Assembly: GCA_016647705.1 (NCBI GenBank) | Contig: CM028339.1 | Span: 21,440,803 to 21,504,802 of the forward strand | Origin: Eucommia ulmoides | Taxonomy: Eukaryota; Streptophyta; Magnoliopsida; Garryales; Eucommiaceae | Direction: 5' to 3' | Length of the DNA: 64,000 bases | Part shown: positions 23,608-33,059 of the stretch, in pieces | How the letters are laid out: the number at the start of each line of letters is the position of its first letter | How positions within the stretch are numbered: position 1 is the first letter of the stretch | Program-made: the position numbers and the translations under genes | Notes under the pieces: model-generated | Told to the model about the DNA's origin: nothing | The model's database searches: none | Seen by the model: only the letters and a program-made list of their open reading frames with translations

Positions 23608-23796
23608 TAGATCTACCAAGAGAGATGGTGAATTGAATAGTTAAAAAAAATTAAACAAATAATTTAGTAATTAATCAAATCACCAATTTCCTTAACTGAT
23701 CATTATCTTAAGTTTAAGCGAAAACATATTTATCTAATTGTAAAACCAAACATATAAGGATAGAGAAATTTGACACACATATTTTGATTCAGTAAG
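23608..23796 (-). mobile_element. Sirevirus-like LTR, first part
   Basis: This segment is similar along its length to 49410-49600 (both contain CAAGAGAG, GAATTG and AGTTA phrases in the same order) and continues, beyond the inserted Tat-type element, at 37213. The two halves join at the 5-bp duplication GTAAG. No coding capacity. Confidence 0.6.
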
Positions 23797-24451
23797 TGAT
23801 GTTGCCAAAAATTCTCTGTCACATGTCAGGCTTCGTACGCGCTAGAAAACTTTTCGTCTTCCTTCTTTCCTTGCAAAACCATGAATTCTAATGGGGGACA
23901 TCGGTGTGGTGTCAGTCAAAGAACCTCCGGCGTGAGAATAAGTTAATCTGAATATAGTAAGAATAAGTTGCACACTATATTCAGAATCTATATTACCAGT
24001 TATCTTCTACCATTTTTATAGGGTGATAAGTTTGTTACCGTATGAATGGAGAGATCATTCAGTTACTCGTATCTCCCTGCTATTACGTATAATAGCCACT
24101 ATCCCCGTAGTTATAGGAGAATATCTGTAACGGTCCCATTACTCACGGGTCATTACAGTCAATTCAGACTCATTCTAACGTACACAGGTAAGATCGAAAC
24201 TCTGAGATGACTAATTTCCTCTTTGACTTTTGACACCTTGGGCTTACACATAACCAAATATGGGCCTTATCAAGTGGCTGTCCATGTGCTCATCAAAATC
24301 ATCAAATCAGTGTTTGAACATGGGCTTATGCTACTCCAGCCCACTTAATAGGTGGGTTTACCTGATTCCAATTCAGAGCCCATATAACGAATCCGACCCA
24401 TTTAGGATTTTTTACCTAGGTCAGTTAGGGGCGGGTGATTTACACACATCA
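23797..24451 (-). repeat. 3' LTR of element B
   Basis: 655 bp. On the - strand it starts TGATGTGTGTAAATC and ends GGCAACATCA. It is preceded (- strand) by the purine-rich GTTAGGAGGGCAAA. The open frame at 24260-24613 is part of the LTR, and its relative at 37016-37240 lies in the other LTR. Confidence 0.9.
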
Positions 24452-24590
24452 TTTGCCCTCCTAACTTTCGTGACGATTCAGATGAAGATAAACGAAATAT
24501 CACTTCTTCTTCGAGTAAGTTCTTCCTTTCATCCCTTTGATTCTCGACATTTTTCTTCGTATTTTGGGTTGCTATTCATTGTTTTACAAA

Positions 24591-26867
24591 ATGTCATCAA
24601 ATCAATCAATTAACTCTATCGAAGCGGGCTTATCGTCAAATCCTGCAATGGAACAGACGGCGACTGCCCAAGCTCCTTCGCATTCTAACCCCAATATCGA
24701 TCTAGGGGCAAGTAAGTTCCCAATATAATGGATTTCAGTGTTTAGGGATCAATATAATATTCCTTCATCTATATCGATTAGTGTTCCATCTGAGAATGAA
24801 CGTCCTCAAGATTCCAGAGAAAATAAAGTTTGCCTTTATCTCTAGATGTTTGAGTATAAACTCACTCTTCCTTTTTCCTCACTCATCCACAATCTTTTTC
24901 GCCAACTGGAAATTACTCCATCCCAACTAACTCCAAATAGTTTTCACCAAATTATGGGAGCCATAATTCTTACTAGAATGGATTACGTTACCCTTTCCGT
25001 TGATACAATTAGAAGCATAATCCAGCTTAAATACCTCGCCAAAATTGATAAATATTACCTTTCGATTCCCAAAGATTTTTTGTTTCTTATGGACCTTCTA
25101 GCTAAGGTCAGAGACTGGCAACCATGGTTCCTTTTCTTTTCTGGAGATTGGGAATTCTCTCTTGAGGAAATGGGATAGTCCTCAATGGTGCCAAAGCGCT
25201 TCAGCTCCCCAAGTAATGATATACCCAACAGTCTATTTCTTATTTGAAATTTTGCTGAAATAATTTTTGATCATATTCATTGATTTATCAAATGCAAGTG
25301 ATAGCGCTTATCGGAAACTTGGTCTCACTCCTAAATTTAAGGAAGATTTGGACAAGCTTCTAATTCCCAAAGAACGCTTTTACAAAGAACTAGCATATTG
25401 GCAGTTCGTCAAACCTAGAATGGATCCATCTTGTCTTCAAGAATTAGCTGAACTTCAGATCTATACCCGAAAAAGGAAAAGGCCGGCAAAGAGACTTGCC
25501 AAAAAGATTGATCAATCATCATCTTGGCCTTCTTGCACTATTGCTGGCAGCCAGACCATCCATCAAGACCCTTCTCATGATGATCCTGAAGTAACAGTAT
25601 CGGATGATGACTGCCAACCTCTCATCCTTCGTAAAAGAGGTGTTATTCCTGTTACAGTTCCATCCTTGGTTCCAACCAATGAGCAAGCTCAAAGTGAACC
25701 AACTTCCACTTCCAAGTCAGCTTCTCTTTCTAGATCAGCCGATGTCCCTGTCATAGAACCTCCTGTTGCCGATCATCCTGTTGTAGATCCTCCTGTTGTT
25801 AGTCATCAATCCTCCCCAGTCCCTGCTTCTAGCCAAAGAACTAGCCGAAGAATGACCAAGCAACAAATGTGCCAACTTATTGATGAAGTTGGTCTTTTTG
25901 TTCTAGGTCGTCATGCTATTTTCGACGACGCCATTAAATATCTGTATGATCAATCCTAGGACAAATGCAAGAAAATGATTGAAGGCAAGAATAAACCCAA
26001 AATCTTTCGAATGGCAATCTGTGCCCTTCTCTAGGTACTTACACTATTTTTATTTTTCGTTTAATTTTAAATAATCTGATTATTTGATCTTATCTAACAA
26101 CAATCTGATCGTATCAGTGTATGCATATATCCTCCGCTTTGGTCAATTGTGCTGAGGACAAGAACGAGCTGGACGCCCAACTGATGCATCAAATGACTGA
26201 GCTCAGCAAAGTTGAGGCTAAGGTACAAGAGTTGGAAAATGAGAAGTTAAAGCTTTCCACAAATCTTGCATTGTCCAGATCTTCTCAAGAACAGTTTAAG
26301 GCTGAACTGCAGTCTGCCAATGAATAAAGGGAGGCTCTCTAGAAGAGTAACACACTTTTCTGCTATGAGAATAGAGAGCTTAGAATGACAATCACTGCGA
26401 TCAGAGAAGAATGCACATCCCTTATAGAAGAATCCTGCAATCTTTCAGAGGAGCTTTTCTCAGCACATCTGATAATTGGCTAGAAGGATGTCGAGATCAA
26501 GGAAAAAAGTACTGCCCTCCAGAGAAATCATGACAAATTCCAAGAGGAAGAGGTTACTCTTCAAAGGCTTCAGTCTAAAAAGGAACAAATATCTGCTGAG
26601 TTGTCAGTTGCACAGGAGAAGGCCAAAAAAGACATTGACAACCTCTGGTCTTCTTTTAAGAAAGAATCGAAAAGACTTCAGAAGGTCGGCTTTGCTTTCT
26701 GCTAAAGGCTAGTATCAGAGGAGTTTCCTGAGCCCGATCTTTCTTTCTTGGATCTTGATGATGAAATGGGGGAAGTAATCGAAGAACATCAAGATTTATA
26801 CAGTTCAGCAGCTGAGGTACCAACAGAGAGCTCAGCACGGATTGTTGATCCTGATAACAACAACTGA
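24591..26867 (+). pseudogene. Antisense gene of the Tat-type element (PF04195-like)
   Basis: Three exons lie on the strand opposite pol. Exon 1 (24591 to about 25212) starts MSSNQSINSIEAG and contains the 'putative gypsy type transposon' domain pattern (FEYKLTLPFSSLIHNLF, ITPSQLTPNSF, then the WFLFFSGDW region). Exon 2 (about 25299-26034) has a basic segment (RKRKRPAKRLAKK) and a Ser/Pro-rich linker. Exon 3 (26118-26867) is a long coiled coil with an acidic tail. The exon 2/3 junction (GTACTTAC ... TATCAG) is phase-consistent; the exon 1/2 junction is not quite, so a small indel is likely. In-frame stops at 24726, 24843, 25176, 25957, 26032 and in exon 3 inactivate it, mostly TAG or TAA replacing Gln-type codons. 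The function of this family is unknown. Confidence 0.7.
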
Positions 26868-27388
26868 TATCTCAGCCGAACTTTGGTTAAATCAACTAAT
26901 TACTGCCGATCTGTATCCTCCTTTTCCATTAATTTTTATATCTTTTCATCTTTATTTTTTATTGGCCTGTAATTAACTTTATTAATGACCATACTTTTAA
27001 CCATCATGATCTGTAACTGAACAGTCACCGCCGTTACGGTTTTCAAGATTTTTTGTGATAATTATAGTACGTTTTTATCAGCGCATGTTACTTCCTCATT
27101 TAATGTGTGCCTTTTCGACGCTTCAACTATCTTCTCCCATTCTCCTTGCTCAACTATTTAAAGACACCACTGGTTCTTCATATCTCAAGAAACCTTTCCT
27201 TGCGCCAATATCCATACTTTCAAAAAAATTCTTTGACAGTCATGGGCTTCAACATCTAGATTAACAACCCTTATGCCTATTCAAGAATCCAAGTTGAGAG
27301 ACACAATGAGATCGAATTAGGGGAGAATTTACATTCTTTGATATAAATAGCCATAAACGCCAAAGATGAGTATCCAAGCCTTCGCTCT

Positions 27389-27703
27389 ATGGAGGAAGCT
27401 TTTGCCATCTTCACTGCCATGGAATTGGCCCATTTCCAAGCCGTCTCTCACTATCTTGAAGCGAAAGATGAACTGAGAGATGCGGAAAAGAGCAAGAAGG
27501 ATCTGGTTGCTAACTTCAACTACCAAACACTTTACGTTAATGCCATGAAAGCTAAGAGGGATACACTCCTAGAGAACGAGGAGAAAAGGGCAAAAATTCA
27601 TTAACTGATCCGAAAACTCAACCAATATGAGGATCATGAATTTTTCCTTTCCAACCCTGACTCGGAGGATCCTGATTCTCCTGCTTTCCTAGAGTCGGAC
27701 TGA
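27389..27703 (+). pseudogene. Second antisense coiled-coil fragment in element B
   Basis: From MEEAFAIFTAMELAHFQAV a charged helical frame runs to a TAA at 27602-27604 and continues in frame as LIRKLNQYEDHEFFL to an acidic end (PDSEDPDSPAFLESD) and a TGA at 27701-27703. The profile (helix then acidic tail) resembles the C-terminus of the larger antisense gene upstream, so this may be the end of a related or duplicated antisense unit. A possible upstream exon is the frame at 27055-27264. I do not recognise a family. Confidence 0.45.
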
Positions 27704-27994
27704 AGCACCTCCCACTTAGCCCTGGATGAAGAAGAAGAAGAAGAAAAACTTTCTTTTTTTCTTTTGTAAGAACAGTTTGTATCTATTCTTTTTTTTTTTT
27801 TTTGAAAAACCCATGTATCATTTTTGCTTATAATATGAATAGGTTTTTTATATAATACATTGTCTACCCTCATTCGTAACAAAATTAGGATACATAACTT
27901 AGTTACGAATCCTTAAACAAGCATATGACAGTAGGAGAATTTAAATTTGAAATAATAAACTTCGTAAACCAAAAAAAAAAATGACAAGTTTAGT

Positions 27995-28605
27995 TACCTC
28001 TTGAGTTTTGAACTCAGTTACTTGCTAGGCTGAAATACCCGTTTGTACTGAGGTACTCAGCTCAATTCGGAGTTTGAAAACTCAAGTACTCCCTAAGCCA
28101 ATACACCCTAGTTGAATGCTGAGTTGAACTTTGAGTTGGAGAACTTATTTGTTGGGCTGAAATGACCAGTTAAATGCTGAGTTGAAGTGCTCAGTTAAAC
28201 TCTTAGTTAGAGAACTCAGTTGTTTGCTGGGTTGAGGTACCTAGTTAAATGCCGAGCTGAAGTGCCCATTTAAACTCTGAGTTAGAAAACTCAGTTGTTC
28301 GCTGGGCTGAGGTGCCCAGTTAAATGCTGAGTTGAAGTGCTCAGTTAGATTCTGAGTTAGAAAACTCAGTTATTTGCTGGGCTGAGGTGCCCAGTAAAAT
28401 GCTGAGCTAAAGTGCTCAGTTAAACTCTGAGTCAGAAAACTCAGTTGTTTGTTGGGCTAAGGTGCCCAGTTAAATGCTGAGCTGAAGTGCTCAGTTAAAC
28501 TTTGAGTTAGAAAACTCAGTTGTTTGCTGGGTTGAGGTGCCTAGTTAAAATGTTGAGTTGAAGTGCTCAGTTAAACGCTGAGTTTGAGAACTTAGTTAAA
28601 GAACA
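27995..28605. repeat. Tandem array of 25-bp hairpin units (75-bp period)
   Basis: A 75-bp unit repeats with strict spacing (TGTTTGCTGG-like marks at 28221, 28296, 28371, 28446, 28521). Each 75-bp unit is three 25-bp subunits, each a small stem-loop with different arms: CTGGGC/GCCCAG, CTGAGC/GCTCAG and CTGAGT/ACTCAG. To the left of about 28200 the copies are more decayed but stem-loops persist (for example TGAGTTTTGAACTCA near 28002). The array lies between integrase and the antisense gene, where Tat elements are known to carry variable tandem repeats. Confidence 0.9.
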
Positions 28606-28739
28606 CAAATTGCAATTTTATGAAATTAAACGTTTATGTTTTTTTTTTTTTATTATTATTAAAAATACATTCACGAAGAAGAAAACTAACAATTTCAAAT
28701 TCTTGGAAAGAAACAAAGATTAAAGATAAAGAACTCATA

Positions 28740-29946
28740 TAAAATACTTCCGCAAATCGGAGACGTTCCATGGTCTGAGAACAGCTACTCCATCATGTTC
28801 TTTAAGCCAATAAGTTCTTGGTCTATTGTCTTGTAAGTTGCTATATGCATTAATGCCTTTTCATGCTTTTCTTCAAGTTGATCCAGTTCCTCTCGTATGC
28901 AGCCTTCATTCTTTCTTAAGTCAGTAGTGGCAACTCTTTTGCTTGGCACCTCAATCTCAACTAGAATGACAACTTCAGTTCCATAAGTTAAAGAAAATGA
29001 TGTTGCTCTAGTTATAGATGTTGGGGTAGTACGATAAGCCTATAAAACTCCAGGGAGTTCTTCCACCCATTTGCCTTTGGCATCGTCCAAGCGTTTTTTG
29101 AGCGCCTCTTTAATTGAACGGTTGGTCACCTCTGCTTATCTATTTGCTTGGGGATACGCTAGATTGGATGTTCGATGTTGTATCTTGAGCTCATTGTACA
29201 TCCAACCAACTTAACCTCTAGTAAATGAAGTTCCATTGTTAGAGATCAGAACAACAGGTATGCCAAAATGACAAATGACTTGTTTCTATAGAAAATTCTT
29301 TACATCATTTTCTCCCACGATTACAAAAGCTTCTGCTTCGACCCATTTGGTAAAATAGTCGATCACCACCAGAAAAATATTTTTTGTTCCCAGGAGCTGG
29401 AGTGAAAGGACCCAAAACATCCATTCTCCACTGAGCAAACGGACAAGGACTAGTGATTGGAGTTTGTTGTTGAGCTGGGACCTTGATATCATTAGAAAAT
29501 CGCTGGCACTTGTCGCACTTTCGTACATATTCTACCACATCAGCGCACATGGTTGGCCAATAATATCCCATTCTCAACACTTTATGAACCAAATATCTTC
29601 CCATTTGGTGATTCCAACACACGCCTTTATGTATTTCTTGTAGAACATATGTCGCTTCTTTTGATCCTAGACACAACAACAAAGGTTGGGAAAATGATCA
29701 TTTATACAGTTTATCGTCAAATAACACATACCTTGATGACTTATAAACAATTTTCCTAGTGGAATCTCTGTCGTCTAGTAAGACTCCTACCTTCAGATAC
29801 TGAACTATAGAAGTCCTCAAATTAGTTTCTTCATCCAGCTGACCTATACATGCATACTGAGGGGTTGGAGTGATTGATGGCTGGTCCAGAAACTCAACCA
29901 GTTCAGACTTCTGATCTGATCCCAAAGTCGAAGCAAATACAGACAA
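28740..29946 (-). pseudogene. Integrase of element B, degenerate
   Basis: The - strand reads the zinc-binding HHCC domain (HKGVCWNHQMGRYLVHKVL, then CDKCQRF). The core starts MDVLGPFTPAPGNKKYF and, after a one-base insertion in a T run near 29378, continues LVVIDYFTKWVEAEAF. The second catalytic Asp is replaced: the expected ISDNGT reads ISNNGT near 29235. The Glu region (AEVTNRSIKEALKKRL) and the C-terminal YGTEVVI segment follow, with several in-frame stops. The upstream part (29946-29698) is the linker after RNase H. It is related to but distinct from the remnant at 16.9 kb. Confidence 0.85.
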
Positions 29947-30129
29947 AGCATCAGCCTTGGCGTTTTCAGTTCTTGGGATGACTTCAAATTTACAGCTTTG
30001 AAACTAAAAAGCGAGCTCTTTTACTATCTCTGCATAGAGTCGTAACTTGTCTCCATTTATAAGGAACATGCCATTGATTTGATTGATCACCACTTGAGAA
30101 TCTGACTTCACTTCCAGATGTTAAGCACC

Positions 30130-31610
30130 TAACTCTTTGGCAAGAGTTAGCTTAAGAACTACTGGTTTATACTCCGCTTCATTATTGGAAGCTTAAAAAC
30201 ATAACTGCTTGGCTTTTTCAAGCTGATCCCTCTCAGGTGTTTGCATGACTATTCCCACTCCACATTCTTTCATGTTCGAGGCTCCATCTACCCATAATTT
30301 CCACTGGGCAGCAGAGTAGGATGTCGCTTCTTCATTCAATGGAGGAGTAAATTCGGCAATGAAGTCAGCTAAAGCTTGCCCTTTGATTGTTATTCTAGGT
30401 TTGTCCTGGATGAAAAATTCACCCAGCTCAACAGTCCACTTCATTAGACGTCCAGATACTTCTGGTTTGTGCATTACTGCCCTGAGTGGGTATGAGGTCA
30501 GCACGATTATTACATGTGCTTAAAAATAGGGCCAAAGCTTCTGAGCAGCAATTACCAAAGCCAATGCTAGTTTTTCCAACTCTGTATAACGGGTTTCAAC
30601 TGAAACCAAGAATTTGCTAACGTAGTAGACTGGTCTCTACTCTTCTGCGAGTTCTTGAACTAGTGCAGCACTTACTGCTACAAGAGTTACTGCTAAGTAT
30701 AGCTTCAACTCTTCTCCTAAGCGTACCTTAGCTAATGTTTCCACTAAGCCCAAGTAATCTTTAATAAACTGAAAAGCACACTCATAGTCATCATCCCATC
30801 AAAAAGTCTTATTTCCCCTCAAAATTTTAAAAAAGGGAGCACACCTATCAGTAAATTTTGAGATGAATCTATTTAATGCCGCCAATCTTCCAGTTAACAC
30901 TTGAACTTATTGTATAGAAGAAGAGAATTTTAGATTTTTAACAGCTTCTATTTGTTCTGAATCTACTATAATGCCCAACTAATTAACTACGAACCCCAGG
31001 AACTTGCCAGAAGTGACCCAAAAAATGCACTTTTCATGATTCAACTTCATATCGTACCTTCTTAGAACAGAAAATGCTTCAGTTAAATTGGATAGGTGTT
31101 CTGCTTGCTTGTAACGTTTGACCAGCATATCATCTATATAAACCTCCATGGTGGTCCCAATTTGATCTTGAAAAATGTGATTCACTAACAGCTGATAAGT
31201 AGCACCGATATTTTTTAAACCGAAAGACATTACTTTATAACAATAAGTACCTTTTGGCGTGATAAATGATGTCCCATCCTCATCATGCTGATCTATGTGG
31301 ATTTGATTGTAGCCTAAGTAAGTATCTATCATGGACAGGCGTTGGTGCCCGGCAGCAGCATCAACCATCTGGTCAATCCTCGGCATCGGGTAACAATATT
31401 TAGGGCATGCTTGATTCAGGTCAGTAAAATCCACGCACATCCTCCATTTTCCATTCTTCCTTTTGATAAGAACTGGATTAGCCAACCATCTAGGGTATGT
31501 TACATTCCTTATGTGGCCAATTGTGAGCAATTTCTTCACTTCAGCTTTAATTACTTATTATTTTTCAGGATTGAACGTTCTCCTTTTTTGCGGAACTGGA
31601 GGATATGATC
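30130..31610 (-). pseudogene. Reverse transcriptase and RNase H of element B
   Basis: The reverse transcriptase frame (31539-30979) has the fingers motif KRKNGKWRMCVDFTDLN, palm residues in LSMIDTYLGYNQI and the catalytic YIDDMLVKR, then NHEKCIFWVTSGKFLGFVV and a stop at 30979. The expected SMIDAYSGYNQI is altered only slightly. The connection and RNase H domain continue through 30504-30193 (KWTVELGEFFIQ, LADFIAEF, KLWVDGASN). Frames are separated by stops, not by large deletions. Confidence 0.88.
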
Positions 31611-31889
31611 TGCAGATGTCCAAGCGATGAACTGCAATATCAGGACTTATTCATTTCATATCAGCCGGTGACCAAGCAAAAATGTCCAAGTTCATTTGAA
31701 GCAACTCTCTAATCTCAGTTTCCTTAGTCTGGCTTAATGATTCGCCAATCATAACTTCTAAGTTCCATCATTGAAGGTTATCTGCTTCACTTGCTCAACA
31801 GGTTGAATCATGCTGACGTGTTCTCTGAAATCATCAATCTCTCCTGCTAAGTGTACAGGTTGACCTGCTTCATGAACTTCCTTTGATTG

Positions 31890-33040
31890 CTATAAAGGAG
31901 AACTTCTGCCCTTCATAACTATGGCAAAACACTGCTTTGAAGAAGCTTGATATCCTCTTACGATTTTCATTGAATCTCCTTTGGCATACTTCACACATTG
32001 GTGATACATTGATGCAACAGCTCTCATTGCATGCAACCATGGACGACCCAGAATGGCACTGTATGGTAATACTGAGTCTATCACCATGAACTCTGTGGCC
32101 TTCGTGTACCCTTGCTCCTCCTTATTGGAGGTAACTGACAAAATAATTTTGCCACAAGGGGAAGTAAGCATTTTAGGTTGATGGGCAGACTGATTTTAAA
32201 GTTATACGAAATGAGCAAACGCAGCGAGAATTAATAGAGAATGATTTGTAGGAAGTAGCCGAGAACTATGAGTCCGTGTTAATAGTTAGTGCGTATAAAT
32301 ATAGTTCACTTCGTATTGGTGGTAGGAAGTTGTCGGTAGATCTATTACCCTTGAATATTTATGATCTTGATGTAATACTGGGTATCAATTTATTGTTCGG
32401 CGATCATGCCATGGTGGATTGTTTTAAGAAAAAAATGATATTTCAAATCTCAGGCGAGCCAGAATTTGTATTCTCGGGAGACAGAATTATCACTCCTGTT
32501 AGTCTGATTTCAGCCTTAGAAACCAGGAAATTATTACAGAAAGGATGTCAGCGATACCTTGCGCACGTGATTGACACCATTCAGAGAGAAGTTTCAATAG
32601 AAAATATTCCAGTGGTCAGAGATTTTTCCCGACGTGTTTCCAGACGAATTGTCAGGGTTGCCAGTCCTATATCGATTCCACCCTATCGTATGGTGCCTAC
32701 TGAGTTGAAAGAATTAAAGGTGCAGTTACAAGATTTATTAGATCGTGGATTTGTCAGACCCAGTGTTTCCTCATGGGGAACCCCAGTGTTGTTCGTGAAG
32801 AAGAAGAATGGCACGTTGAGAATGTATATCGACCATCGACAGCTGAATAGGGTGACCGTTCGTAATAAATATCCGTTACTTAGGATTGACGATTTGTTTG
32901 ACCAGTTCCAGAAGGCTAAAGGGTTTTCCACCATAACAATCTGCGTTGAGCTCACGTCTGAGCTCGGCACTCCCATCTGTTTCAGAGTACTAACAAAGAT
33001 AATGTTTGCAGAGCTACCATTATCAATCACGATACGTCAT
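31890..33040 (-). pseudogene. Aspartic protease of element B, split by an insertion
   Basis: The first half of the protease is at 33040-32936 ([19 protein letters not shown]; the active-site phrase normally reads VDxGSSA, here IDNGSSA). The second half is at 32171-31890 (FMVIDSVLPYSAILGRPWL, then AVASMYHQCVKYA). Between them lies about 0.75 kb of foreign pol sequence in the opposite orientation. No target duplication was obvious at the junctions. Confidence 0.8.
32180..32935 (+). mobile_element. Inverted fragment of another gypsy pol (Del/Tekay-like)
   Basis: The + strand frame carries a protease C-terminus ([17 protein letters not shown], then [13 protein letters not shown]) followed by a reverse transcriptase N-terminus ([18 protein letters not shown], then [19 protein letters not shown] and [15 protein letters not shown]), as in chromovirus-type gypsy polyproteins. 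It ends abruptly at KGFSTI, where sequence of the host element's protease resumes on the - strand. The fragment has no LTR. The annotated-looking frame to 33046 is therefore a chimera, not a gene. Confidence 0.82.
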
Positions 33041-33059
33041 ACCTAGAAACTTGAGACCC

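Noticed and set aside
24260-24613. 117-codon frame, with a similar frame at 37016-37240
   Set aside because: They resemble each other only because both lie in the two LTRs of element B.
27995-28605. CRISPR-like array of short direct repeats
   Set aside because: The units abut without unique spacers, the setting is a plant retrotransposon, and the repeats are a 25/75-bp hairpin tandem array.
32276-33046. 256-codon + strand frame as a host or autonomous gene
   Set aside because: It is an inserted pol fragment followed by the antisense of element B's protease, a chimera without start context.
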